Source: Oehlia diaphana
Taxonomy: Eukaryota; Glomeromycota; Glomeromycetes; Glomerales; Glomeraceae
Direction of reading: 5' to 3'
Assembly (NCBI GenBank): GCA_003833135.1
Contig: QZLH01000053.1
Span: forward strand, 76,110-140,109
Length of the DNA: 64,000 bases
Below the pieces are notes generated by a model. The model searched no databases, was not told where the DNA came from, and saw only the letters and a list, made by a program, of their open reading frames with translations. The position numbers and the translations under genes are program-made. Numbering within the stretch: the first letter of the stretch is position 1; each line of letters opens with the position of its first letter. This document shows positions 1 to 13,446 of the stretch, one piece after another.

Positions 1-12
1 TTTTTTTTATTT

Positions 13-207
13 GCAAAGTGGGTAACTTCCTAAGCCAAAATTAGAACGGATAACTCATTGAGTCGGGGAGTTCACAAATTTTACTTAGGAGGGTACTGGA
101 TTTGTTTGCTTGGGTTGGGTAAGGGTGAGCAAAGTGGGTAACTCCTAGGAAAATCTAGAACGGATAACTCAATTGAGTCGGGGAGTTCACAAGGTTGACT
201 TAGGAGA
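13..207. repeat. Two-copy tandem repeat, 116-bp period
   Basis: The phrase GCAAAGTGGGTAACT starts at 13 and again at 129. In both copies it is followed by an AGAACGGATAACTCA segment and by GAGTCGGGGAGTTCACAA and ACTTAGGAG. It looks like the edge of a longer tandem repeat cut by the window start. No coding potential is visible. The open frame at 173-412 runs mostly through T-rich sequence and is not a gene. Confidence 0.75.
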
Positions 208-844
208 ATTACTTGCTTTTTTTTTTATTTATTTTTATTTTTGTTTTTATTTTTATTTTTTATTCCTTTTTTTTCTTCTTTTTTTTTATTTCTTTTTTCT
301 TTTTCTTGTTCACTTGATAACCAACTCAAGCAGACAACATCCTACTTTGTTATTAGTAAAGTCTGCTAATTCTAAAGGAGGAATTAGCTATGTCTTCTTT
401 ACCATTAAATAAAAATTTAGCACACTATATTAATAATTTTTCTTTCTCATAATAGGTAAATGCAGAGATTTACAATCATTGGTAGAATGAAGAAATTTCA
501 ACTTTAAAAGGAATAATATATGGTAAATAATTAATTTGAAAATTATTTTAAGAATATTATATTTAACTTTTTTCTTTTTTCTAGTTAATGGTTCTACTAG
601 AAATACTAATTACAAATAAACTGAATCATTTACTGCTAAAATTAAAAATATTATAGGTAATATAGCTTTAGGTGGTGATCCTGATGTGCGGTAAAACTAA
701 AATCAAAAGATAACATTTAATAAAAAATTATTCATCTAATTTTTTTTTTTTAAAAAAAACAAATCACTTAAATATGTGATACTATTATGATGTAAAAATT
801 TCAAATTCGGACTTAATCTAAAAAATCTCCATTTTTTATTTACG

Positions 845-1140
845 TAGTGTTACGATTCGTCATCCGTTTAATCCGTAAATAAATGGATGATCCGGATGAC
901 CATCCGAATGAATTTCAATATAAAAATCCGGATGACCGATCCGTAAATAACGGATTATCCGGATAACCATCCGAATGGATTCGTTACTATAAAATAGTAC
1001 TAATCAAACGGATGGATCCGGATTTATATACAGAAATAGCAGATGACGAATAATTCGTATCTTCATCCGGATCCAATCCGGATGGTTTCGAATCGGATAA
1101 ATCCGCGGATTGGCGGATTGACGGATCAACGGATCGCAAC
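845..1140. repeat. ATCCG/CGGAT-rich degenerate repeat block
   Basis: About 300 bases are packed with short variants of ATCCG and its complement CGGAT, such as GGATGATCCGGATGACCATC and TCCGGATAACCATCCGAATG. It has many overlapping short inverted repeats and no open frame. GC content is clearly above the surroundings. It could be a decayed satellite or the palindromic part of a mobile element. Confidence 0.6.
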
Positions 1141-1199
1141 TATCTTAGACGAGCCCAAATATGGAAATTTAGCTGAGAACTTTCTAGATTGTCAGGTAT

Positions 1200-2854
1200 G
1201 AAATTACAAATTTTTGTTGCTTATTACAACGAATTTCTTAAGTTGCATTTTGCCGAGAACTTGCCGTGGTTCAGATGTCGGCAAAATATAAACACGTGAT
1301 TTAGTCAATAGCACGTGACCGAATATATGACGCGCCTCACAGAATGTAAAATTAATTGGCTACCGACAAATTGCTGCAATCAAAATAACCTAATAAAAAA
1401 TTAAACAGGGTCGCATAATACCGATTTTTTTATGACCGAAATAGAAATAATACCCGAGGATGGCTATGTTAAGAAATGAACATAAATGTTCTCTTGATAA
1501 GCCATTCCGACTGGGTTAGTTATATGTCTCAAGTTTGGACGTATGGATATAATTTTATCTTTCTTTAGAAAGTAACCGAACGGATCTCGGGCTCCATTTA
1601 TTAGGGTAGAAAAGTAAATAATTATTTAATTAATATACCGGAACTCTGATTGGTATTTCTTTCAAATTTAAATAATTTCAACTTTTACGAAGTTTTACCA
1701 CTTAATTCTAATTTCGATTAGTAAGACTTTGATAAATCTTTATCCCGTACTTCAATAAAAATAAAAAATTCTGTAGTTAAGAAAGAATTAAGATTTTAAA
1801 CCCAATTTAAGGGTATCAAGTTCCTAAATTTTTATTGCATAAAGCGTTCGTTATTTTTGCAAGCTTAATAATATATTTAATAAGCATCATTTAAAAATTA
1901 AATTTATAAACTTTATATACCTTGTTTTAATTTAAAGGTTAAGTTTTTCATTATATAATCGCTTAACTCATTAAGTTTTAATAATAACCTGTGCATTTTG
2001 TGCATTTCAGAATAGCGGGTGAAACACTGCAGTTCGGGTGATATTTTAACCGCAAAAAATTCGTGAAATTAATATTACCGATATACCCGGTTTTCCTTGT
2101 AAAGTTTATATCAGTGTCTAAAATTAACTTGCAGAATTTGCGGATTTTTTTTTTTTTTCGCTAGTAAAATTAAATATGCATATGTCGGATTTCGTAGATG
2201 TACAAGTACTGCATGTTAGATTTTTTAATATACTGTATATGCGGATTTACTTCATCGAATGGCCTGGAACTTTAAGATTTTGATTTTTGAAAGCATTTGA
2301 TGTTTGGCAAAGGTTTCAAGACTGTTTAATAAATAAATTGTAAAAATTATATATATTTTTTTTTTTATATTTGATTCTTTTTTTACTATACTGCGAGTAG
2401 TTTATAATTAGCGTAACCTTACAATTAAATTATTAAATTTGCAATTAAAATTAATGATTTGAAACTAGGCTATTTTTCCTTTGGTATCAGGTGTGCAACT
2501 AAAAAAATAAAATTTTAATATAGAAATAGATGCTATAATACTTTATTTAATAATGTAAACACAACTAACAAATGACTACAATATTGTTATAGCGAATTTA
2601 TTTGATTAAGAGAAAAGATGGCTAATAACATGCAGTAATATTTTTTGAATATTACATTTAATTCACTGTATTTTTTAAATGTATTTTTTTAATTTAATTT
2701 TTTTTTTTTTTTTATATTTTGTTTTTTGATTTGGTTTTAAACTCAGAGCAATATATCGGTTAATGTTTGATATTGTGAGAATTATGAAAATTCTTATTAT
2801 GATGAATCCCAATCATAACAAAATTTTTTCTTAAGGAGCAAATGATGGGCATGA
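1200..2854. other. Intergenic, no gene seen
   Basis: AT-rich sequence with several T runs. It contains two CACGTG sites near 1293-1308. I see no open frame with splice support, no RNA gene and no clear repeat. Confidence 0.5.
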
Positions 2855-4749
2855 TTATGAACTAGAACAATGACTGGTATACTCGTTTATTTCTTCTTGA
2901 AAATCGTGATCATCATTTAACAAAACGTTTTGTGAATTCGCTGACGCCAAATTTGTACCATCAAATACCGTCAAAACATCATCGTCATTATTCGATACAT
3001 CATTTTCATCTATAATACCTCTATTAATATTTATTGTATTCTCAGCGGGTTCTGAAGGTAAACGATTATTATAACAAACAATATCATTTATATCATTTTG
3101 TGTTAAATCAGGCTCGTTTATGTTATTAACGACAGTAATTTCATGGGTTGTAATGGAAATAATGGGTTTGGCTACAATAGAAGTTTCCTGTTGCATATTT
3201 TGGTCCATTGTTGATGATGGAGAATTCAATTTGTTTGAATTCGATAACCCTTCATTTATAGCGAATTGAACAAAATTGCCAATTCCTCCAAAATTTATTG
3301 CTAAAAAATTTAAGAATGAATATTAAAGAAGTCGAAATAAATCAAAAAATTTTAATTATTTTTTTCGGGATGCTTACTTGTAATGGCCAGCACGTCCAAC
3401 AATATGTTTTCAATCTAGATTATAAAGTTATAAAAATATAATTAGTTTTATTTAGAAGTTTAGAACAAAGATCAAAAAAAGGAAAAATCTTTTTAAAAAA
3501 TTTTCATTACCTCGGCCAGAGTAAAAAAGTAATAAGTGAGAAGAGGAATCTATTAATTAGAAATAAATAATAATTCAGAGATCTTAAAAAATGAAAGTAA
3601 ATTGTACATTGATCTTACTTACGAATTGTAAAAGAAATGTAAAAATATATGATATTAATTTTCTTAAAGCTCGTTTTTCGACAGGACGTTGATAACTTGA
3701 GATAAGTATATTATCATTATTTCTAATTTTCAATAAAACCTTTATGTAACAAATGAGAATTGTCGTCAGAATTATAACTATTAATACAATCATGATAATA
3801 GGGACGAAGGGACTATGATGTCTTCCAGCACACCTGAAAAAAAAGAAAAGAAATTAGATATCAATATAAAAAATTATTAAAAAAAGAAATTAATTATCAA
3901 GTTGAAGTACAAACCAAAATTTTTGTTGACCGGATTGTTCCAATGAAAAAAAAAAGAATAAAGCAGACAGCACTAAAGTTACACCCCAAAGTTTATAATC
4001 GTATGTCCCAAACTCTATATAATATTCTCTACATACACAAGACCATGTTGTCAAAGCTACAAGACCCACAAGAAATATATTTAATGTAAATAATGTTGAT
4101 ACAGAAGCGCCGAATATTTTACATGCCGGATTTGGCCATGGCAGTTTCCGTATAATAGTATAGCCCTATTAAATGTTAATTAAAAATTTCGATTATATTT
4201 TACTTTTACTTTTTTTTTTATTTTAACGAATGGGATGTTTACAAATAATTACCAAATTTGCTGTAAAAACAAGCGAAAGAAATGTATCTATATAAAGAAA
4301 AAATAATTAGAACCAAATTATTTTGAAAAAAAAAAAAAAAAATAAGGTAATTTTTTAAAGGGCCTACCAGTTAATGCGATATAGAATGGAAATCTCAAAG
4401 ATAAAGGAACATTATTTTTTCCAACACGTCTTAATTGGATATATGTTCCTAATCAAGAAAAAAGGATTTAAGCACAAATATTCTTAATTTGGTTTTATCA
4501 CAAATACTTACGATATATAACGTATAAGCTTCCAAGTAAATTTACTAGTAATGCAGATAAACCAAAAATCAAGACGATGTAAAAGTCTCGAGCAGCATAT
4601 GGGCCATAAATTCTTGTATCATCAAGTTTTGGTATTTCACTATAATTAGTATAAGTATCGTCCTCAAATTCCAGATCTATATGTCTAGAATCATCAGCGT
4701 TACAATACGAAGCGAGAAAGATGAGAAGGAAAGTAGCGGATGCAATCAT
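2855..4749 (-). CDS. Seven-transmembrane G-protein-coupled receptor, 8 exons
   Basis: Exons (minus strand): 4749-4512, 4448-4368, 4287-4253, 4165-3915, 3833-3623, 3549-3511, 3414-3378, 3300-2855. They sum to 1338 nt, 445 aa, and every junction is in phase. Residues 1-18 form a signal peptide (MIASATFLLIFLASYCNA). An acidic ectodomain with an NYS sequon at residue 35 follows, then seven hydrophobic segments, and a soluble acidic tail of about 120 residues. A Cys opens helix 3 (ACKIFG) and a WC pair sits in the loop before helix 5, the usual disulfide partners. The loop between helices 3 and 4 has CREYYIEFGTYDYKLW. This resembles the cAMP-receptor-like or family-2-like receptors of Glomeromycotina. 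The ligand cannot be deduced. It presumably sits in the plasma membrane and signals through a G protein. The reading of seven helices is firm; the subfamily is an inference. Confidence 0.8.
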
Positions 4750-6306
4750 GGTATGAATGGATATAGGGGAGATAAAAGTTATTTATAAGAAAAGAATGTA
4801 ATATATAATTTGGAAAGGTTCATATATATATCTTATATTTAAAGATTTATTTATTTCAGTAGTAATATTTTTCTCGTTATTTTTTCTTTATTTCAAAAGA
4901 AACAAAATCATGATTTTTTTTATTTTTTAAAATTATTTTTTTTTTAGAAAAAAAAAATAATAAATAAAAAATAAAATGTAAGAACTATATATATAACAAT
5001 ATACTAAATTACGAGAATAATGATAAAAAAAATTTTAACTTGTAAACAAAGATGTGATGTCAATATCAAACAATTTAAGCATTATATATTATATTTGTGA
5101 AAAGACTTAATTAGTGTTTCTGTAAAGTAGTGTTACAAACATTCGCTCATTGGTTTATTATATCGAAACAAAATTCTTATAATATAGAACCTTTAAAATT
5201 CAATAATGAATGATCTTATATTCTTATTATGCAAAAAATAACTTTTTATGGTGTACATCATTTCCAAACTAGTTTGATTTCAATTAATTTTACATGACGT
5301 ACCGTAAAATTGGTTGGGGAGTCCCTGATATTTTCATTTCTGATCTGGGGTTAATGCAAAATTGTTTCAGCCTCAAAAAAGATCATATCCATTTTTGCTA
5401 AATGTTAAATGATTCTCGAAAAATTTGATTTGTTCATTATAAAAAAAAATCAAAGATAACAAATAATCTTTCACATATATTTTGTGTCATATTGGTCATA
5501 TTGATCATGTTTTTAAATAGTATAAAAGCTTTTATTATTCTGCATTTGTTTTTCATATGGTATATCGGCAATAATATTAATACCGATTAGTGTGTTAGTA
5601 ATTCCGTTTAATACATAAGTTATTCATTCAATCCAAGTTAGGAAGTTAAATAATATTCGAGAATTTCTTATTTGTTTTTTTCCCTAATATCAAAATAATA
5701 TTATGGCGGTATTAAATCCCCGTATCCTTCCTTTTACTTTTATAGAAATCCATTTCAGTTCATTATCTATTTGTGAGAAGGACGGAGACAATTGTATATA
5801 TATGCTAAATTTGAAATATCAAAAGTTTTTTTTTTTTTTTTTTGATTGGTTCTATTAAATATATCAAAATTTCTGCAGTCTTAGTAATATCATATTAGAA
5901 AAATTTTAATACGTAAATTAGACGTTTTTTTATATATTAGGTTAACTTTATTTGGGTTTGATAATAAATTTGTGCACGGTTATTCATAATATTTATTTGT
6001 TTACTGTTTATATCTTTAAAAAAAAAAAAACATTTTCCTAATGAATTATCAAGTTTTGGTCAAGTTTAGGTAGAATTACCTAGTATTTAGTTACCATAAA
6101 AAGCCTTTTTTTTGCACGTGACTTTGAAAATCATACACTTTTGTGTCAATATTTACAATATTTACGTCGGATTTTATTATTGTAGGTGATACATTCCACG
6201 TGGTCGTTATTTAACTAATTTCAAAAAGAATTTTTTTCAAAGTTCACATTCTGCTCTTTCTTCACCCCTTTTCTATTTATAACGATAATTAATTTTTGTT
6301 GTAAGC
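4750..6306. other. Intergenic between divergent genes
   Basis: This 1.55-kb spacer separates two divergently transcribed genes, so it should hold both promoters. It is AT-rich with T runs (5827-5843, for example). One CACGTG site lies at about 6115, 190 bases before the Trs65 start. There is a possible second site, CCACGTGG, at about 6198. No gene is seen. Confidence 0.5.
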
Positions 6307-9234
6307 ATGAGAGCTCAGGAAACGTTATTTAATGAGTTGACCTTGGATATTGCTGTACCTAACGGAAGCATACAATGTACCAAGGAAGAAGTTGATTCTA
6401 TTTTCACTACAAAGGCGAGGACTATTGCGTATTATGGTTCTTTTTTTTTTATTGTTATTAACTCTTTTGTTAGGTATTTTTATTAATTATTATTTTATTA
6501 ATTACTAATTTCCTTTATTTTTCATTATAAAGATGAAACACTTCATTTTTATCTTATAATTGGTCTTCCTGCTGATTCTGGTCTATCTGATCAAGATGCT
6601 GCAATAAATTATTTTCATCAATTGGATATATTTGTTGAAGCATCAATTATTGATGCTAGTACTTTATCTGTTCCTTCCCCAAATCCTCCTGCTGTATATC
6701 GTTTACCTTCTCGAGCAAGTTCAACAGCTACTTCACCATCAATACCTGGAACTCCTTTGCCACCTCCAATGGATAAAAGAATTAGTAAACCAACAGAAGG
6801 TTCTGTTATATACTCATATTTATACAATCCAAATTTAAAGGATCGTCAAATGGTGGTCATTGAAAGGAATGGTTGTTGGAATGGTGTTTTTCCCTTAGTT
6901 GTACCCGTAGGTGAGTTATTTATACATATATATATATATATTTTCTTTCTTTCTTTTTTTTTTTTCTATGATTTGATGATCAAGATATAAACTTTTATAA
7001 ACTTTACATTAATCGAATTTTATTTTTTATTTTTAATTGTTAAAATTTTAATACTAGCTTATGTTAAAACCCGAGCTCAAACACCTGCATTAGCTCTTAG
7101 CACAATAGTGACGCAGAAACCTCAACCCAAAGTTCAAATTGACGTAAAATCACCAGAAGCTGATTTATATGCTCCTGAGAATTTTGGAAATATGAATCTA
7201 TTAGAAGGGTTAAATGATGGTTTGTAAATAAATAATTTAAATTACATAAAAAAATTTTTTTAGATTGAATTTATTTTACTTTTTACTAATTATATTTTGT
7301 AATAGACCCATCTTTTGAAGAATCTACAAATAGTCTTTTGTTACCTCCATCACGTTTATATCCGGATAATAAAAGATTAAATTCTCATTCAAGTTCATAC
7401 CAGTCTAGACGTGATTTTCGAAAAATTCTGTCAGTAAAATCAGCATTGAATGTTCGTATGAGAACTACTAGTGTGTCACCTTTAGATAATGCTTTAATGA
7501 TGTCCGTTGAGTTAGAAAATAATACAGATGCAGGTGGCTCATTTTCTGTTGAGATAGTTAATGTAGAAATTGCTTACGGTTTTGTGACAAGATATGATTG
7601 GGGTCCCAAGGATAAGAAAGTGTGTAAATATTTTTACTTATTGGAGTTTATTATTTGAATATTTTAATGTTTTTTTTTTTTTTTTTTCTAAAAATATAAT
7701 TCATTATTTTAGGATAAATTCCCGTTAACTCTTAATCCAGTTGACCAAGTGACATTTTTATATAATATAACGATTCTTGATGATCCTTCTTTTCCAAAAT
7801 TAGCTCCAACATATTACCCTACACCAAATCCCCACTCACGACCTACTTCACGTCGTTCATCTACAGCTTCAGTCTTTTCAGTCAATTCTTTATATGCACC
7901 ATCATCTGAAGATCGTCAACGACATGTATCCATTGTTGTTAAAGGGTCACCCGTTCATGATGGTATGAAAAGTAGAAGTATTGAATCTAGATGGAATTGT
8001 ATGTTAGATTTATCTAATTTGCGTAGACGTGAAGATACTTATCCGCCGCCAGGTGTGCCTCAAAATCAAAGATCTTCACTTCAATCAAGACCGGGTCAAA
8101 TAACATCTCCTTCATCGGCAAGAAGTGGTAATTTATTTTCACCAACTGGTTCAATGACACCTACAGCTAAAAGTTTTTTCACAGCTGAAACTAATGGTCG
8201 TGGAAGGAAACAATATTCAGGTCTTCCCACAATACCTGATGATCATAATCTTAGTAATGGAATTCTTATAAGTGGAAGAACCCCATTAACAGAGAAACTC
8301 GCAGAAGTAGAAGTTGGCGATGGAGTTGTTGTATCATTTTTGGGTATTTTTCGCTATTAATCTTATAAAAATCATTATTTACTTTAATAATAATGTTAAT
8401 CAATTTATTATTCTTATTACTCTACAGTTACATCTAAAGTATTTGTGGGTAAAGTATTTACAATACATGTTTTTGTCGTTAACAGATCAAAACATGTTCG
8501 AAGATTTACTGTGATGGTTCCTAACAAAAAGCGACCTAATGAGAAGTAAGGATTACTTTATTTCGCTGATTTATTTTTATCGAGATTATATTAATTATTT
8601 TGTTAATTTCTAATAGAGCTATTAGAAATTTAGTAGCAGCTCCATTAGGAGCAAAGGTAATACAAAATGATCAAATCGTTATTGGGAATGGAAATCAGCC
8701 AAATCAATTAGAACCATTCTTGGATGAATCAGGTAATATAATTAAGAAAATAGAAGAAAATTCATTATCATTATTCTTCCTCCTTTTTTTTTTTTTTAAA
8801 AAAAAAAAAAGGATTTTAACGATATTGTAAATTACTAGATTTTATAAAGAAGTATCTAGAAACGGAGACACCGGATGCAGATATTGTTTGTTTAGAAAAT
8901 AATGTCAGAGTTGGGTAAGACATTATAAAGAATCTTTCTTTTTTTAAAAAAAATTTTAATTAATAACTTTGTTTCTTTTACGACTTTTTTATTTACAAAA
9001 TTATTCAGTCCATTACATCCTTCAACATGTGAATCAGTTGCATTACACTTTATTGCAATTAAAGAATCATTACACATGATCGAACTTGTGCAATTAGTTG
9101 ATAATGATACGGGATTTATCACAAATTTACGTAATGTATTGGAGATTCATGTTTCTAAATCCTTTAATCTTAATTTAACAAAGGATAGAAGTTCAGAAAT
9201 ATATAATAATAGTAGAGTAGTTGAAGTTAATTAA
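6307..9234 (+). CDS. TRAPP-II complex subunit Trs65-like protein, 9 exons
   Basis: Exons: 6307-6436, 6533-6910, 7058-7219, 7306-7619, 7713-8343, 8428-8545, 8617-8732, 8839-8914, 9009-9234. They sum to 2151 nt, 716 aa, with all junctions in phase. The N-terminus carries AYYDETLHFYLIIGLP and a short strand repeat. Serine- and proline-rich insertions follow (SRPTSRRSSTASVFS). The C-terminal part is beta-rich, with VTSKVFVGKVFTIHVFVVN and PLHPSTCESVALHFIAIKE. This order and these motifs recall the fungal Trs65 family, a component of the TRAPP-II vesicle-tethering complex at the late Golgi. The first donor is weak (GGTTCTT), but only this site avoids the stop at 6460 and restores the conserved YYDE motif. 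The family call is from memory of motifs, not a search. Confidence 0.72.
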
Positions 9235-10989
9235 GATATCTTTCAAGGAATTGGTTTATTATATTTAATAAGTATGTTGATTAAGTGTTGATTAATATTT
9301 AAATTTTCGTCATTTAGTTAAAAATATTATTTAATATTATATTATTCATTTTATTAATAAAAAAAAAAAAAAAATCACTTTGCCGCATAATTATTTCAAG
9401 GGTCCACATATATACCGTACTGTTCTGTATAGTATCCTGGTAACTAGCCGGTAGTTTGCACGAAAAGAGGGATTTCAAAATTATTCTGGTCACGTCTGAT
9501 CATAATTAAGAAATAACTGCATATCGGATATCGGCGAATAAAAATGAAAATGAACCTACGAAATTTTCCTTTTTGATAATTCCAGCCGGCGTTACGTAAA
9601 TCCAGCTATTAAGAGGTGTACACTCTGATGAGGAAATTGTGATCGACCCGAAATTTAATATAAAAAAAACACGTGTCAAAACTGAATGGGGAAACAACAA
9701 TTTAAAATTCGTAAAAGGACAAATGGTACATATACAGTATGTATGATATATTATATTTTCATCTTCTATTAAATATAAATACCGATATACACCTATTATA
9801 TTTAATCAAAATTTGTTAAAAGTGTTAAAAAACACAATTCAAAATGTAATTTACAATTTTATTTTATATAATTTTTATAATTTAAAATCTATAATAGTTA
9901 TTTAGATCATAATTTATAATAAAATATTAAATTTAATTCTTTAATTATCAAGATAAAATAATAAACTAGTAAATTTTAATGTGAATGCAGGAACTTAGGA
10001 AATTTGGGTCTACAAAATTTAATATATAGTATGCTGTCATTATTTATTCGATAAACTTCCTCAGGATCTTTTGAAAGATTTGGTAATAATAAAATACTTG
10101 TCAATCTTTGGCGGGTTTTGAAAATGAATTATCATCCATGTGTGCATCTTTGATTTTTTTTTTTTTGATAAGGCTCATTAAATTACAAATTCCTTCTACT
10201 GTACACTTTTTATGCACGTTTAATTGAATGTTTTTTGGGAGCTTATTATATGTACCATAAAAAGTAATCGATCAATTAAACTTTAATCATAAAATGTTAA
10301 TCAATCAATCCCCACCGTATGTCACGGGCCTAGTACCTCCCCTATGTATAGAAAAAGATTTCACATTCTCCATTGATTTTTAATATTATTTAGATAATCT
10401 TAGGTGTGACGTGCAACAATACCCTAATTAATTTATACCCTCTATTAATAATAAAAATTCGCGTAATAAGGGGTGGGTGTAACATGGCCAATTGGCCAAA
10501 CCTCCGAAATTTGCCCGCGATATACGGTATGTATACACCGATGGATTTTTCTGTCAATTATTCCACCGGTATAAAAAAGTATAAAATCCATTGTTGTATA
10601 CGACATGATAACCATTATTCCATGGATATCTAAAAAAAACTCCATATACTGTATCCCTTCGGAGGACTTCAAGGCATCGGTGAATATTGCGTTTGGCGTT
10701 TTCATTATTGGTTAATACATTGTGTTATGGATTAGCTTCCGTGGTGTAACAAAGAGTGTCGCCATCAAATCTAAAAATAGTTAATTATTTATCATTCATT
10801 TGTCGCATTTTTTTGTATAACAATATCCCTCACGGATTTTAATAAATAAAAACGCTTAAAGTGATGACCTTAATGAATTTTTCCAATTTTCTTTTTTTTT
10901 TAAAAAAAAAATTCATTTAATTCAACCAAAACTAATATTAACTTTACCTCTCTTAATTTAATTATCTACCAAATTTAAATAATCAAAAT
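9235..10989. other. Intergenic, no gene seen
   Basis: AT-rich spacer upstream of kinase K1. The stretch around 10320-10760 is richer in GC and has a GGCCAATTGGCC palindrome at 10485-10496 and short open frames on both strands. None has splice or family support. Confidence 0.5.
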
Positions 10990-12900
10990 ATGAATACAAG
11001 TGAAACTAATCCTAAAACAAAAGCTAGAGATTTATGGATTAAAAGTGCTAATAATAAATATCAGGTAAAAATAATAATTATTTTTAATAAACAATGTTAA
11101 ATTCTTTAAAAATTAACCTTTTTACTGAAAATTAATCATAATAATTCTTAATCATTTATTTAATAGCTTAATGCTATAATTTCTCCATTAGAAAGTATTA
11201 ATGAAACAGGTAGTAAGATAATTCTCATGGAAGATTTAGAAAAAAGAAAAAAAATTTATGGAATTTGTGGAGAATGTAATGAACCGGGAACCGGAAGGCG
11301 TTGGTGTCAATCTTGTAATTCTAAAAGATTCAAAGAAAACTTTAAAAATTGGACTAGTGGAAACAAAGATATTGATGAATTAATACAACAATCACAACTT
11401 AATGCTGTACATTATAAAAAATGTCTTGAATGGATACCTTATGAAAAGTTTGAAGATATCACTTACATTACCAGAGGTGGATTTGGGAAAATTTATTCTG
11501 CTAACTGGCCTGAAGGATTTATTAGATTTTGGGATATTGAAAATCATAAATGGGATAGATGTCCAAATATTAAAGTCGCGTTAAAATGTTTGGATAATTC
11601 TTCTAACTTAAGTAAAGTATTTTTAAATGAGGTATTTAATTAATTAATTATTTATTTAAATGTAACCAATTAAATTATTAAATTCAATATTAGATCACAT
11701 GATTTGTTTATCGTGTAACGTAGTAAATATATTTATTAATTAAATTGATTTTTTTTTTAAATAGATCAAATCTCATCTTCAGATTTATATTTTTGATATT
11801 ATTCAATGTTATGGGATAACTCAAGATCCAACTACTAAAGATTATATGATGGTTTTGTTTTATTGTGCAAATGGAAATTTGAGACAGCATTTAATTAATA
11901 GACCTAAACCTATTAATTATAATTCAAAAATTGAGGATTTAACAGAAATTGCGAGTGGACTTCTAAATATTCACAATTCTGGAAGAATTCATAAAGATTT
12001 TCATTCAGGTAATATATTATATGGTGAATTTGGTCGTCCACACATTAGTGATTTAGGAATGTGTCAACCGGCAAATCATGATAACGAATCAGTTAATGAA
12101 GGAACTTATGGTGTGATACCTTATATGGCACCAGAAGTTTTACGTGGACAACCATATGAAAAAGCATCAGACATTTATTCATTTGGAATTGTAATGAATG
12201 AACTTATGTCAGAAGTAATTCCCTATAGTGAGGAACCTCATGATCATATTTTGGCCATTAAAATATGTAAAGGACATAGACCAAAAATTTCTGAAGGTAC
12301 TCCAAAATTAATTACAGATTTGATTACTAAGTGTTGGGATGCTAACCCTAAAAATAGACCAACCGCAAACGAGTTACATCAACAATTAAGAAAATGGAAA
12401 ATTGAGATGTATAGTAATAATAGTGAAATTAAATCTCAAATAAAAAAATGTAATAAGAATAAATTAAAAAACAAACCTAGAAGTCAATCACATCCGCAAG
12501 CAATTTATATTAGTAGACAAATAAGTTTCAAAAATCTTCCGGAACCAATAAATTCAACTGATTCACATCCAGGTAAATTTTATTTTTTAAAAAAATTAAT
12601 GTGGATCATATTCTCATTTTCATATTAATAATCTGTCCTTTATTTTTTTAAATAGATGATAACACTCCTTCACCATCATCAAATCTAAGTATGTGTAATA
12701 TGCATTTTAGTTATAAATAATTATTATGTTTATGTAATTATAATTTACACTAACATTTAATTTATTTGATTTATAGTTTCTGAATGTTTGGATTGTCAAT
12801 TAAGTGAATTAGGTAAAGATATTTTTCTTTAATTATAATTCTTTCACGTAAATATATTGATTGATTTTTATAATTATTATGTATAGATCTTAGTGAATGA
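10990..12900 (+). CDS. Protein kinase K1 with N-terminal CxxC-CxxC module, 6 exons
   Basis: Exons: 10990-11064, 11167-11631, 11765-12572, 12656-12688, 12777-12812, 12887-12900. They sum to 1431 nt, 476 aa, all in phase. Residues 59-75 hold CGEC...WCQSC, a possible zinc-binding knuckle. The kinase domain follows: glycine loop GGFGKIY (129-135), VALK lysine 165, HKDFHSGN (HRD replaced by HKD, catalytic Asp 258), DLG in place of DFG (276-278), APE (302-304) and a C-terminal WDANPKNRPT. The last three tiny exons encode a tail with SECLDC. All residues needed for phosphotransfer are present. The substrate is unknown. The fold is tyrosine-kinase-like. Cytosolic location is inferred from the absence of a signal peptide or membrane segment. 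Confidence 0.88.
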
Positions 12901-13446
12901 TGAACAGTTAATATTTTGATATTTGGTAATATTATTATTTGTATCCCTCCACTTTTAAAAGTATTAAAATTTATATCTTATATTTAAGGTAGTTTTTTAT
13001 CACGTGTTGTAATATTTATTATCTAGCACGTATCATGTGCGCTTTATTTTTTACGGATTAATAAATAATTTTATTATAAGCATTTGTATATACACGAATA
13101 AATAAAGCACGATTCATTTTTTTTTCCGGTTAGTATTCCTACAACAAAATAATAGACACCATTTTATTTAAACTGAATGCAAAGGTTAACTGGTTTAATA
13201 TCACTTTTTGATTATTTTTAGCGGCGTTAGAAATTTTGCGGGTACACACTTATTCTTGATACATCGTATTCTTATTATAATATCGTTTACTCATTTTCTC
13301 TAATGACTTAAAATTTGAACGAACATTATTTAACCATAAATATCGTTTTGGCTTATTACGTGACTCTTTCATTTTAAATATAAGTTTATTGAAGAGAAAG
13401 TGGAAAATCGATTATTTAATCTAATCTGGCGCAGCATGTGTAAATG

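Noticed and set aside
173..412. 79-codon open frame
   Set aside because: Most of it is translated poly-T (Phe/Leu/Tyr-rich) and overlaps the tandem repeat. No splice or family support.
6618..6827. Minus-strand frame with a GGGKGVPG stretch
   Set aside because: It is antisense to exon 2 of the Trs65-like gene, whose frame is continuous and has family motifs.
10406..10705. Overlapping frames on both strands (75 and 86 codons)
   Set aside because: They mirror each other in a GC-richer spacer. Neither has a recognisable family or splice sites.
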